Assembly (NCBI RefSeq): GCF_932526225.1
Contig: NC_064046.1
Span: 1,364,001 to 1,428,000 of the forward strand
Length of the DNA stretch: 64,000 nucleotides
DNA from: Nematostella vectensis
Lineage: Eukaryota; Cnidaria; Anthozoa; Actiniaria; Edwardsiidae
Reading direction: 5' to 3'
In this document: piece by piece, positions 51,229 to 62,114 of the stretch
Layout: every line of letters begins with the position of its first letter
Numbering within the stretch: position 1 is the stretch's first letter
Program-made: the position numbers and the translations under genes
The notes under the pieces: model-generated
Seen by the model: only the letters and a program-made list of their open reading frames with translations
Told to the model about the DNA's origin: nothing
Database searches by the model: none

Positions 51229-52368
51229 ATGAAACTGTTCGAATTTTTGGTCGTGTGGTTATCGATTTACTGCGTTGATCGTCGAGTTTCGTCACTAAGT
51301 CTGCCTAGCGCTGTTAAGCCAGGGCTTCCGATTAAAGATGTGAAGACGATCTTTCTCGGAAAGGCAATGTACGTGGAAAACCCGCCGCATAATGTACCAT
51401 GGAAATTACCGACCGAGGTCGTCGCTTATGAAAAGTCGACGAAAGCAGTCGAAAGGTTCAACTACGAGACGTTTTGGAGAGACGGAAACCTGACCTTGAC
51501 GCTAGTAAAAGTCGAGAATACAACTACGGCTACGAGGCAAAGTGGAGAGGGCTCAGGAAACACGAACACTAGTGACGACCCCGAAGACTTTCTCGACAAC
51601 GACGAACCGATTTTACAGAAAGACATCGAAGCTGTCGTCACCGATTTCTCTCGACGTCGACGTTTTCGACGTCGGATCTTTGGCGCCGATACACGACTAG
51701 AGATCCCGATTCGAGCCGTGCGACGAACTCCGTTTTCGTCCATCGTCCACATCTCTACCGGATGTACCGGAACCCTTATTTCTACAAGACACGTTCTCAC
51801 GTCCGCACATTGTGTTCACGACTCCTCAGAGTACATCATCAGCGCAAAAAGCGTTAAAGTCGGGTTCCCACGAAAAAATGGCAAAATTCGTTGGGCAGGA
51901 GTAGAGTACATCCGGGTACCGCAGGGATGGACACAAGAGCGTGACGTCAGTTTTGATTACGCTGTGCTGAAACTGCGTCACGCAAGTAAACGCGTGACCA
52001 TGGATCATGGCTCAATGCTACAGACCCGAAGGCATATAACGTCACACTTCCTGGCGTTTCACCAGGACAAGCCGAGCAACTCCATGTGGTACTCGTATTG
52101 CAAGGCTCGGCCCTTGAACCACGTGATCCTCAGTCGCTGTGATTCCAAGCCTGGTAGCTCGGGAGCCAGCGTATACGTACTCTCGCCAAAGCCTAGCGGA
52201 GACGGAGTCAATCGGATCATCGTCGGAGTGCTCTCGGGTTCCGGGACCGTCCGATTCAAGAACAAGAGAGATCGCCGGTTTAACATCGCCACCAAGCTCA
52301 CGCCACTAAAGTCTGCTCAGATTTGTTCGTGGATGAAGAACGCGGGAGCATGCAATACGCGTGCGTGA
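51229..52368 (+). CDS. Secreted serine protease, PRSS23/PRSS35-like, intronless
   Basis: One open frame of 379 residues starting at an ATG followed by a hydrophobic signal-type stretch (residues 1-17). The C-terminal half is a trypsin-fold domain (about 165-379) of the PRSS23/PRSS35 type: TLISTRHVLTSAHCVHD gives His194, SFDYAVLKL gives Asp243, and CDSKPGSSGASVY gives Ser311. The nucleophile motif is GSSG, as in PRSS23-like enzymes, not GDSGG. KSAQICSWMK near the end matches the family's C-terminal helix. A very basic stretch, SRRRRFRRR (141-149), just before the catalytic domain looks like a furin-type processing site. N-glycosylation sequons occur at NLT and NTT (residues 87 and 97). It converges with a paralogue at 55487-56626 of exactly the same length. 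The triad suggests an active enzyme (PRSS35 itself is a pseudoprotease), but the substrate is unknown. Confidence 0.9.
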   Translation: MKLFEFLVVWLSIYCVDRRVSSLSLPSAVKPGLPIKDVKTIFLGKAMYVENPPHNVPWKLPTEVVAYEKSTKAVERFNYETFWRDGNLTLTLVKVENTTTATRQSGEGSGNTNTSDDPEDFLDNDEPILQKDIEAVVTDFSRRRRFRRRIFGADTRLEIPIRAVRRTPFSSIVHISTGCTGTLISTRHVLTSAHCVHDSSEYIISAKSVKVGFPRKNGKIRWAGVEYIRVPQGWTQERDVSFDYAVLKLRHASKRVTMDHGSMLQTRRHITSHFLAFHQDKPSNSMWYSYCKARPLNHVILSRCDSKPGSSGASVYVLSPKPSGDGVNRIIVGVLSGSGTVRFKNKRDRRFNIATKLTPLKSAQICSWMKNAGACNTRA

Positions 52369-52874
52369 GATGCATTTGAATCCACAATTAATCAAACCCC
52401 CCTCTTAACTAAAAGCCTACACATGTCAGGCTAGCAGAGGTGACCTTTCCCTTCTTCTTTATGGCTGTCAGCTAGACAAGACTGCGCTACTAGCGCAACA
52501 GGACTAGTTACCTAAAAGAATTATATCGTACATAATCGATGGCGGTTTCTGGGTGATACTATTTTTTAACTTTACTGAATTATCCACAAGTTTTTTTTGT
52601 TTACGATCAATTTTTGTTTTGTTTAAATCCAGCTTTTATATCATATTTTGTGTCAAAATGATATCAACTCACTGAACTCTCTCCATATTTTCAATGGGGC
52701 ATCTATGTACAGTATTGAGAACTACTATTTTGAACTTTTTTGAGAGAAAGAAAGAACGTATTTTAGGGATTTTTGGACAAAGGGATAAGGAGGTGAAAGA
52801 GGGGGAGGCGAGGGTGGTTGAAGGTTGGGACATTGTACTCTGGCTCGGTATCGATGAGGAAAATCGACATACGA

Positions 52875-53143
52875 CAGGGGCGGATACAGGAAATAATGTG
52901 GATTGGGTGAATACCCACCCCACCCCCCCTTTTCGAGTAAAAAAAGTCACTTTGTTTACAAAATAAATGTCGGAGGTACTACTGTCCATGCGCCTTGCCT
53001 GCTTTACTTTGCTGACGCGACGAATCCAATTAAACGTAAAGTATGTAAGATCTATGCGACCTACCAAGAACCACTGGATCAGTTATAAGCCGTCTATTCG
53101 GCCATCATCCACCTCCCATTTTGAAATCCTGGAACCTCCCCTG
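52875..53143. mobile_element. MITE, family B
   Basis: The ends are CAGGGGCGGATACAGG and the inverse of CAGGGGAGGTTCCAGG. The copy at 60622-60885 is the same element in the other orientation, sharing CACTGGATCAGTTATA on this strand. Confidence 0.88.
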
Positions 53144-53387
53144 TACGATATAACAAGATTCATATGGTATTGCGACTAACTTCTAAAGAAATAAGAGAGG
53201 AGATTATAACAGACAATACAAAAGATTACCACAGATTCAGTGGTTTCTGAAGTTATTGAAAAGGGTTTCATCTGCATGATATGATTGCTGGTTGACAAAC
53301 ATACGATTATCCTGTTTTACTTTTGACATTTTATTATTAAAAATGTATTGTATTCAAATGATCTATTTATATACAATAAACTCTGTA

Positions 53388-53408
53388 AGTATATATATAT
53401 ATATATAA
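53388..53408. repeat. (TA)n microsatellite
   Basis: About ten TA units. Confidence 0.9.
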
Positions 53409-53709
53409 GATATATAAGATGAAATAAATATGTATACCCAAAACTTGTCTGATGTCTTGATATCAGTTTGTTTATAGTCGGTATACCTCTTCGATAAATT
53501 CTAAATAAAAATTTGAGACCGTCAAGAATTCAAAATATATTGTCTCGTTTTGGGTGTAGCGCGAATACAACCAAACTTTGGGTGTTGATTGACAACGCGC
53601 CATTTCCATACTTTTTGGGGTCAAAACTACGAATTTGATGGACTTAGTCGCTAGGCCTCATCGGTCCCAAGGGGGGGACGGTGCGGGCATACATAAGGGA
53701 GTTAAAATC

Positions 53710-54250
53710 AAGCCTACGTATTCGACCGACTAGACTTGACAGACCGAAGGCCAAGAAAACGACAGCCAGACAAGCGAGAAGACCGACGGACTAGACAGAC
53801 CGACTGACTATAGACAGATTGACGGACTATAGACAGACCGACGGACTTTAGAGACCGACGGATTTAGACAGACCGACGGACTAGACTTGCAGACGAGAAG
53901 ACGACAGACCGACGGACTAGACAGCAGACAGACCGACGGACTAGACAGACGAAAAGACTGACCGACAGACTATGGACAGACCCAAGGACCGACGGACTAT
54001 AAAGACGGGAAAACAGTTAGACGGACTAAAGACAGACCGACGGGACAACAGACGAGAAGACATAATGAGTGACTGTAGACAGACGAGAAGACTGACCAAC
54101 CTGTCAGACATACGATAAAACTTGAAAGACAGTTAATACAAAGACAGACGACAAGAAATAAACGGCGGACATTCAGACCGACGGAAAAATATGGGACAAT
54201 TGACCGTACAGTTGGAACAAGCGAACAAAAACCCAACGAAAGAACAGAGA
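53710..54250. repeat. Irregular GACAGACCGACGGACTA minisatellite
   Basis: About 20 imperfect units of 15-22 bp between the two protease genes, nearly free of T-runs and with a strong strand bias (purines plus C). Confidence 0.9.
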
Positions 54251-55486
54251 CTGGAACGATAGCTTAAATTCAGTGCTTTGCAATGTCATTGACCCCTCCC
54301 CCTATCGGGATGATTTTTCCACACTCTTTGTGTGACAACACCGTCAATAGTTCTGCATTGCCTTGGAATGACATCATGGAATACCTTTTAGCCTCTTACG
54401 ATTAATTTAAAAATGATGATATCTTAAGAATTCCCTTCAAACCCGATGATCTGATAATAAGTCAGTGTCAACTACATTTGTCACTAGTCGCTAAAATCAT
54501 CTGAAATTACTTTCTATCAAAAAGGCAATAGCAAAGAAAGGCTTTTCAATGCGCACGCGAATAAATAAAGCTCATTTCAATACGCAACATGTTTCGTTTT
54601 GTAGAATTTGTTTCACAACACGTGACGCATATTCTCGCCGCACGAGATACGATCATCTCAATTCGTAGCGAGGGACGCGCGGGGAAAGCGCATTTATCAG
54701 TCTTATCAACTTGACCCTTTCTGATGCTTTAATAGGTAGTGTTTGTAATGCCTCAATATTTTTCTATTTCTATCGCGTATTGTTTTTCTCCCTTACATTT
54801 TTAAGAGGTAACATCATGTATTTAGCATATATGGCTGCGTAGCATAGGGTGTGTACAAAGAGAGATGACGTTTAAATTATGAAGTATTTCAATAGTTGCA
54901 TATGAGTTTTATATCTTCCTTGAAAGAGGGGAGACAATGAGTTTTAAAGCTTTGTAGAAACACGTTTCCTTGGGGCGATTTCTAAATGGATCATTAAAAA
55001 GACTCGGTTGAAATGAGTACCACTGCGAGCGAGTTACCTAAGAAAAAACGGTCTTATTGATGGCAGACCTCCTTCCCGCCCCCTATCGCTTAAAATCCCC
55101 TCAACACACACGTACGCACGCACACACCTCTCTCCACCACCACTCTTCAACATAGTCCATCGCAAACCCCTGTGCCTTTCATTCCTAGATTTTCACGCCG
55201 GAAGCGTATGTTTTTCTGGTGAGTATTTAGACAGGTTGAAATGTCATAATAAGGTCAGTGAAAGAATTGATGATAAGGAAAGGGGCGTGGGGGGAGGACT
55301 CGAATATGCAGCGCAACACTAAAAGAAATATAAGAAGCGTTGGTTCTTGATAATATAATAATACGAGAAATGTAATTTCTTGACAATACAATGTCGGTGA
55401 AATAACAACTGATAAAGTATACAGAACTAGCAATATGATACACAATAAATATGCTTAAATATTCTTGTCTTCTGATTAGACGTGTG

Positions 55487-56626
55487 TTAATCTCTTGAAT
55501 TTCTTCGTGTGTTTACGTTTCTCTGTTTCCAAGACACACAGTTCGGTGAAAATCCCGTCCATACACAAATCTGTCGCGAAATGTTTTCAGTAATCCTCGT
55601 AGCAGCATTGAACTTCCGAATGCGTCCTTTAGAGTTCGTGGCTGATCCCGAACCCGAGAGGATGCCGATAAGAGCACGACGATCTTCGTTGTTCACCCGT
55701 CGGTATTTCGTATAGACGCCGGCACCGGAGCTTCCGCGAGACGCGTCGCAGCGACTGATGATGCTGTCGGTGAGAATTTGCGCATTGCAGTGCGCATACC
55801 AGAGCGTGTTGGACCGCTTGTCTCCCGGGAAGCTACTGAAGTGTACTTGGAGTCTTGAGCCCGCCTTGGTTGCGACAGCGAGGTTGAAGTAGTCTCGCTT
55901 GTGCGTTTGCTGTAGCTCGAGCACCGAGAAGTCGTTGCGCACGTGCTGAACACGTGTCCAAGCTTGCGGGATGCGTACAAACCGGACTTCGACCCAGCGT
56001 ACTTTCCCTGACCGCTTGAGGAATCCCACGCGAAGCGCGCTGGTTCTCTGGAGATAGCTTTTTCCGTTATGAACGCAATGCGCGGAGGTGAGAACGTGTT
56101 GACGCGAGATAAGCGTGCCGCTACATCCAGTGGAGAGCTTCACAGACGCCGAGAAGGGGAACGTGTGCGCCGCTAGCGTAGTGTTCACACGGATGCGACT
56201 ATCTGGCGGGAAAATCAGACGCCGATAACGGGATCCGCGCCAAGCGCTATCGCTCGTCAATATCTCGCCGTCATCTCCCACAATCGCTTCTGAAGCTTCG
56301 ACTATTTCCGAGCTCCCATTCAGCACGCTGTCAGGTAATACCGAAAGAGTCCTGGACCCGTTAGACCAGAGTGTCTCATAGCTTGATCGATGTGTTATCG
56401 GCGCCTTTTTACCATGTCTCACGCTCGACTGAGAAATGTTGATTTCTGATTCGTGAGCAGTGCGGCCCTTGCTCGGCTCAAGATCGGGAATCCACGAAAA
56501 GGTGATGTCTGATGCGTCGCGTATCCATGTATCACTTGCACTCGACCTGCCCTGTCTGTGATAGTGTCTCAAAGGAGCACCTATAGCCTCACACAACAGC
56601 AAGACCGCCACAAATACGCGATACAT
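55487..56626 (-). CDS. Secreted serine protease, PRSS23/PRSS35-like, intronless paralogue
   Basis: One open frame of 379 residues. MYRVFVAVLLLCEAIGAP is a clear signal peptide with a cut predicted near residue 17. The protease domain spans about 155-365: CSGTLISRQHVLTSAHCVH gives His183, RNDFSVLEL gives Asp232, and CDASRGSSGAGVY gives Ser300. RQICVWTGF is the C-terminal helix. A basic RGSRYRRLIFP segment (130-140) occupies the place of the RRRRFRRR segment in the other copy, so a proform cut there is likely. The two genes converge with 3.1 kb between their stop codons, which suggests an inverted duplication. Divergence outside the protease core is high, so the duplication is old. A short CA repeat lies upstream at 56639-56652. 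Family assignment is firm; the function in this animal is not known. Confidence 0.9.
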   Translation of the reverse strand: MYRVFVAVLLLCEAIGAPLRHYHRQGRSSASDTWIRDASDITFSWIPDLEPSKGRTAHESEINISQSSVRHGKKAPITHRSSYETLWSNGSRTLSVLPDSVLNGSSEIVEASEAIVGDDGEILTSDSAWRGSRYRRLIFPPDSRIRVNTTLAAHTFPFSASVKLSTGCSGTLISRQHVLTSAHCVHNGKSYLQRTSALRVGFLKRSGKVRWVEVRFVRIPQAWTRVQHVRNDFSVLELQQTHKRDYFNLAVATKAGSRLQVHFSSFPGDKRSNTLWYAHCNAQILTDSIISRCDASRGSSGAGVYTKYRRVNNEDRRALIGILSGSGSATNSKGRIRKFNAATRITENISRQICVWTGFSPNCVSWKQRNVNTRRNSRD

Positions 56627-56638
56627 ATCGCGCTAATC

Positions 56639-56653
56639 ACACACACACACACC
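56639..56653. repeat. (CA)n in the minus-strand protease leader
   Basis: Seven CA units within 30 bp upstream of the start codon. Confidence 0.8.
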
Positions 56654-56659
56654 TATGTA

Positions 56660-59600
56660 GACAAGACACCTTTAAGCCTACGAACCCTCCGAGCTCCAAA
56701 TTTAACTTGAGTCGTCAAATGGGTCTCTCTTAGTTGTTGTAACAAGCCGGCTTCTGCGGCGCTCTAAACTTTAGGGAAAGCGGGTTCTTTATATGGATTC
56801 TTTTCATAGCGGCGAACGGTCCAATAGTCTCGGTGCAAACATTCAAAGTATTTGGCTCCACCCACAGGCATCCCGATAAACTACAAACAACTGGTGCTAC
56901 GCGTAGGACGATCACTCCTCCTCTTTTCGTCTACTCATTAGCGAACAATAAGGATGAATACCTCTCATCGCGCCATTATGAGTGCAAGTCTTGTATGAAA
57001 ACATTAGAGACCTCTTAACGCGTGTGCCCACACATAGACATTAGCCTTTCCTTTTCAGTATTCCTATACTGCGCTTTTAATAGGACGTCATTTAAAGAAA
57101 ACAGAAAGATCACAGAGTCTAATGGACGGGGTCTCTCAAACACAGAGATGTCGGAATTGTAAGGCCATTTAACTCGGTTGGCTGTCGTAGTGAAAATTGT
57201 CCCCGTGAAAATTTGGCGTTCGAGAGAGTTCCGATAGTCTAGGTGAGGTCGGTCTAAGCGTGTGTTCAGGCGCGATGGGCCTACTAACAAATAAAGCGTA
57301 GGATGAGGTGTGGAATATGTGCTATTAGTTGCCTTGAAGAGTGGATTTAAAATAGGTGGGCGTAAAAATCATTATGTCAAGTGGGGATGATGTCTGGAGC
57401 AGAAAAGAACAGACCATTATCCATTTTTGATTTTTTAAGGATTTACCCCACGTTGTGTAGAATCACAACTAACGCCGTTTGGGAATAACCCTGGGATAAA
57501 GCATCTATAAGGAACGATTACTACGAGTGTTGAGCTATGCCATTGTGCCACGATTATCGTCGAACTAAAAATTTATGTCAGTCATTGCTTTCATTCATTG
57601 AATTGTGTTCATTGGTATCATTCGTGGCCAACTAAGTCATGTCTACTTCGTAAACGATAGGGTTAACAAGGCCAATATATAACCCTGATACCAGCGGTTA
57701 CTTATTTTTCTTATTCATAATCGATTATAACTATTTTCTTCTAGGGAGGACTATAATGTACCTATTTTCAATATAAGTACAATCATTACTGTGTATTTTA
57801 CATTATATCACCTATTTTTTTCGTCCACTTTCTATCAATAGGGGGATTTCCCCTGATGAGTGGGCAACCACGAAACAGACCTGTAGGGAAACCTATGTAG
57901 TTTGTATTTTTCTCAAACCAACACTATACACCGCTCTACTTTCGAGTATTGAGCACTTTCTATGAAAACCTTCAACCATCATATATGATATGATATATGA
58001 TAGACGGCGTTAGTTATATATATATATATATACGAGTATATATATTTATTTCTTAAACATCCTATCCATTTTATCTCCGGAAGCTATTATATGCTTCTAA
58101 AACAACAATGTATACCAAAATTTTTTTTTTATTTTGGTATAACTACTAATACGTATCAAAACGTCATCTAATATCTTCATTTTCAACATTACCACTTCAC
58201 TAAAAGTTCTATTAATTGCTTTTATATATGATACGAATCTCCCTCTCCCTAAATTTTCAAACAGATGTTAAAATCGATTCCCATAGATATTTTACTGAAC
58301 TCTTAACAGTTTTAATATAAAAAACAAGGATGATAAAACATGTTGAGATTTGCGCCATGCCATTCTACACGCGAAGTCTGCAAACAAATTCCAATTACAA
58401 GTGCCATAAGCTACCAGAAGATTTAAATTTTGTTTACAATATTTCCAACCAAAAGTTGATGATAAGAATGACATATCGGAACGATAAAAATGACAGAAAT
58501 GTGACAAATAGTGTAGTGTATCCGCTTTTTCACGAAGAGCAACAGACCAGAGAAATGCATCCAACAAACAAATTACGTTAACTTTTCATGAGTGTCACCA
58601 GATCCAAACAAGAATAGATTTGAAAACTGAATTCTAATAACAATTCCGTAGATCCCGACCGCACAAGCTAGAATGCCTTAAGGTCTAGACGCGACTTTCT
58701 CGCGGTTCAAATGCGGCATGCTGTAAAAAAGCGGTTATCCGTTATCGTGTCAGATGCCACTGCTTTCATTTTGTTACAATTTCGTCCACAGGCAGCCCTA
58801 TGCCCAGTCCTCTTCACCGACGATTTCAGGGGAGGGCACACAGGGAGCCCGAAACTATAGGCGACTGCGTACGAGGTTTCTCCGCGCCACGTCGAGCTCA
58901 GTAAATTCTCTTACAAGCTAAGCGAATTTAAGAAAATAGAAACAAGACTTACAGGGAGGTTTTGTTTTTAAATGCCATTGTACAACGCAAAATTCAGAAA
59001 ACATGCCTTCCTCCATGGATGTATCAGGGCCGCTAACGGGGCCATTACTTTGTCTCCTTGCAACTGCAAAACGGCGGAATTAATGTAAGAAAACTACAAA
59101 ATAATCATCCACGGTGGATGACCGAAACGATGAGTATCATTTTGAGGTGTCAGATACTTGACTTGACTCGTTGGTAGGTAATTGGGGACCTGACGAACGT
59201 TAAAGAATGTCGACCAGCCCCTTTTTGCCATTTTTTACATTCGTAAATTCAACGGTCTATATGCAAGAAAACTATAGAAAAAACAATCATTCAAAATTGA
59301 AGTCCGTTACTTGAGTAACAATACCTGATTAAAATTATCTGACTTACATTACTCGCTTGATTTAACCGATGCAAATGGATGCTTTGTGTGACTCGACAAT
59401 GGAGTGTAAAATGGGGGAGGGAGAGTGGGCGAGAACTAACACACACAAAAAAAGACACTATAAAGCTTGATGTGTAATGATCTACTCTTTTATGATAAAG
59501 AGTCGAAGGTATTATTAGACACACCTTACAAAACTATTAATAGAAATCTAAAACCTTAAAAATATCCTAACCTTTGAATGCAGTTATGCAATTTTTGTTT

Positions 59601-59780
59601 CATGAGAACCTTTTTTTATATAAAAACGTCCAGCTTATGATTTCAAGAAATTCTTGGGACCGGCGAAAAACCTGTCGAGGCTCAGATAGCAGCAAAATAT
59701 TGTTTTGTTAGTGTGATACATTCTAAAATGCAGAATCAAACTGTGTTCATAATAAGGCCATCAACAGCATTGTTATTCAT
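56660..59780. other. No gene seen
   Basis: Contains a TA microsatellite (about 58014-58031) and a family D fragment (59345-59420). No coding exon was recognised on either strand. Confidence 0.5.
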
Positions 59781-59782
59781 TA

Positions 59783-60106
59783 CAGGCCCGTAGCCAGGGG
59801 GGGTTCGGACGAACCCCCCCACCCCCCACCCGGCTTGAAGGTCCGCTCAGAGTTAACAAAAATATATAACGTTTGGCTGGAGATATACCGTGCATATCAA
59901 TATGTCTATAAAATGATAATAAAATTATTTTTATGATCATTATCTTTATTATTATCGCTATATGTTAAAAAGTACCCTATTAATAAAATTAATAATACAA
60001 GATTGATTGCCTAATGTAATAAGTCAAGGAGAGGGGTATATCGGAAATTTGGTCCGCTAAATTGAAAAAACGAACCACCCCGCTCAAAATCCTGGCTACG
60101 GGCCTG
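59783..60106. mobile_element. MITE, family A1
   Basis: Perfect 16-bp inverted ends, CAGGCCCGTAGCCAGG. Length 324 bp. Fragments of the same family occur at 44630 and 63520, and the related element at 26446 lies in RELCH. Confidence 0.9.
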
Positions 60107-60621
60107 AATTATGGGTGTAATTCTCTATTAATAGTTCAAGTATTATATTTTCATGTACATTGAAAGTTAGGAGATTCTTATGAACACTTTCATTCCTAAA
60201 ATGCTTAAAAAGAACGGCCCAGCCTTAACTGGAAAGTTGTTATACTAAATAATACGGGCCCAAAACACATAATGACACACACATTAAAACAACTATTGCT
60301 ACAATCCCTTTAGCAATACTATATCCTAACTATTTAGTGAAGTAATGTAGGTGGTTTGTCCATAATACTATCTATTATGGCCCCAAACACATAACAAAGC
60401 ACACATTAAAACAACCTTTATACAAAACACCCATAAGCAATCAAACAGCAGATAACCATTAAATGCAGTAACGAAAAGGGTTGATGAGCTGATGGAGTTG
60501 AGGTTGACCACTCAATAGAGGTTTCCTCAATTAGCACGAAATGGACAAAATGTGTAATCACAAGAGATCTACATTTAACCCTTCAAAAACAGTAACACAC
60601 ATGCATTAAAGTTATGGTAGG

Positions 60622-60885
60622 CAGGGGCGAATCCAGGATTTTAAAATGGGGGGTGGATAATGGCGGGATAGACGGCATATAACTGATCCAGTGGTTCTTG
60701 GTAGATCTAACAATGCTTCACGCTGAATTGGGTTTGTCATGTCAGCAAAGTCAAGCAGGCGAAGGAAAATGGAGAGTACCTCCCGTCCCTCAGATATTCA
60801 TTATCTTCAAAAAAAGTGACTTCATTTTTTTACTCAAAAAGGGGGGTGGATATCCACCCAATCCACCCCCCTGTATCCGCCCCTG
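60622..60885. mobile_element. MITE, family B
   Basis: The ends are CAGGGGCGAATCCAGG and the inverse of CAGGGGCGGATACAGG. Inverse orientation relative to 52875-53143. Confidence 0.9.
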
Positions 60886-60987
60886 GTATGATGTCTAAGG
60901 ACGATTTGAGCCTCAAAAGAAAATCTGGCCAAATGGAACTATTACTATAGACTTGGTAAACTTCTAGCCAAGCAACCGCTTAATAGA

Positions 60988-61155
60988 CAGGGCCGTAGCA
61001 GGGCTTGTGTCACTGGGGGCATATGCCCTCATAATATTTTCAAAAATTATAACGAAATGACCAGTAGGGGCATGGTCCTGCCACCCCAATAATTTTTTTG
61101 ATGTTTCTGAATTGTGCCTCCCCCCCCCAATGTTATGTGGCCTGACACAGCTACA
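60988..61155. mobile_element. MITE, family A2, decayed copy
   Basis: Starts CAGGGCCGTAGCAGGG and contains AATGACCAGTAGGGGCATGG, matching 11162-11330. The right end is degraded. Confidence 0.75.
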
Positions 61156-61378
61156 AAGGGATCATGTTTACAGTAAATATGGAAGTTAATAATCAGGGCT
61201 CTAGTAAAAGACCATTAAATGGAGGGTGACCATTATAGAGGGCTGCTTAATAGAGGTTCAACTGTAGTAAGAAATGTTGTTTGTGTGTTTTTTCTATTGT
61301 ATAACAAGTAATTTTACTCTCTAAAATTAATATAGCAAAAAAAAACTAATAGAATAAAATGAAAAGTTGCAAGAAGTG

Positions 61379-61600
61379 CACCTATTTCAAATAACGTTGT
61401 CAGTGCACACAGCAAATGCAAATTTTCAAATGAAAGCTTTACTGTTGTTTTTTTTATTAAATGAAGAAAACTATGGATAAATCATGTGATTAGTCTACAT
61501 TAGCTTAATTCTTACAAATAATCAATACCATAAACAGCAGTCGGCCCTAGAGCTGTCATTCTTCATTTGCACTAACACCGATTTTTGAAATATGTGTATA
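61379..61600. mobile_element. MITE, family E, decayed copy
   Basis: CACCTATTTCAAATAACGTT and GTCAGTGC at the left match the inverted right end (GCACTAACACCG...TTTTTGAAATA) and the element at 13961. Confidence 0.75.
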
Positions 61601-61616
61601 ATACAATAACACATAA

Positions 61617-61744
61617 CAGTGCCGTAGCAGGCCTCGAAATATTGGGGGGGGGGGACAATACAGAATCATTAAATATTGTGGGGCACAGCCACACCCCTAC
61701 TGGTCATTTCTTTATATTTTTTGAAAATATTTGCTATGGCACTG
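61617..61744. mobile_element. MITE, family A2, small copy
   Basis: CAGTGCCGTAGCA and the inverse of CAGTGCCATAGCA form the ends. Length 128 bp, with the internal CTACTGGTCATT motif inverted relative to 11162-11330. Confidence 0.85.
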
Positions 61745-62114
61745 CATAATACAGTAATGTATAATTACACAGGAATAAGACTGAATAAACAAGATTAGTG
61801 AATCAACCCTTTATAAAGGTTGCCAGAACCCTTTTTTCTTAGAGTTAAAAATTGATCTTCCTTGAACATTCTTTTACTACAGGTTGATAAGGCGTTACAA
61901 AATATATTCTATCATCCTTTTTTTTCACCATTAACAGTGATTGAGGGATGTTAAAACATAGCAGAGATAAGGCCCAAGAACCCTTTTAAAGTACACTGCC
62001 ACAGCTATCCCAGATCTTGAAAATTTTTGAAATTGTATTATTGTGACAATTAGACAATTTACACAGTATTATACAAGAATATACAACAAGGAGACTACAA
62101 ACATACTGAAATCC

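Noticed and set aside
51462..51800. Minus-strand frame opposite the first protease
   Set aside because: Antisense shadow of a strongly conserved protease coding region.
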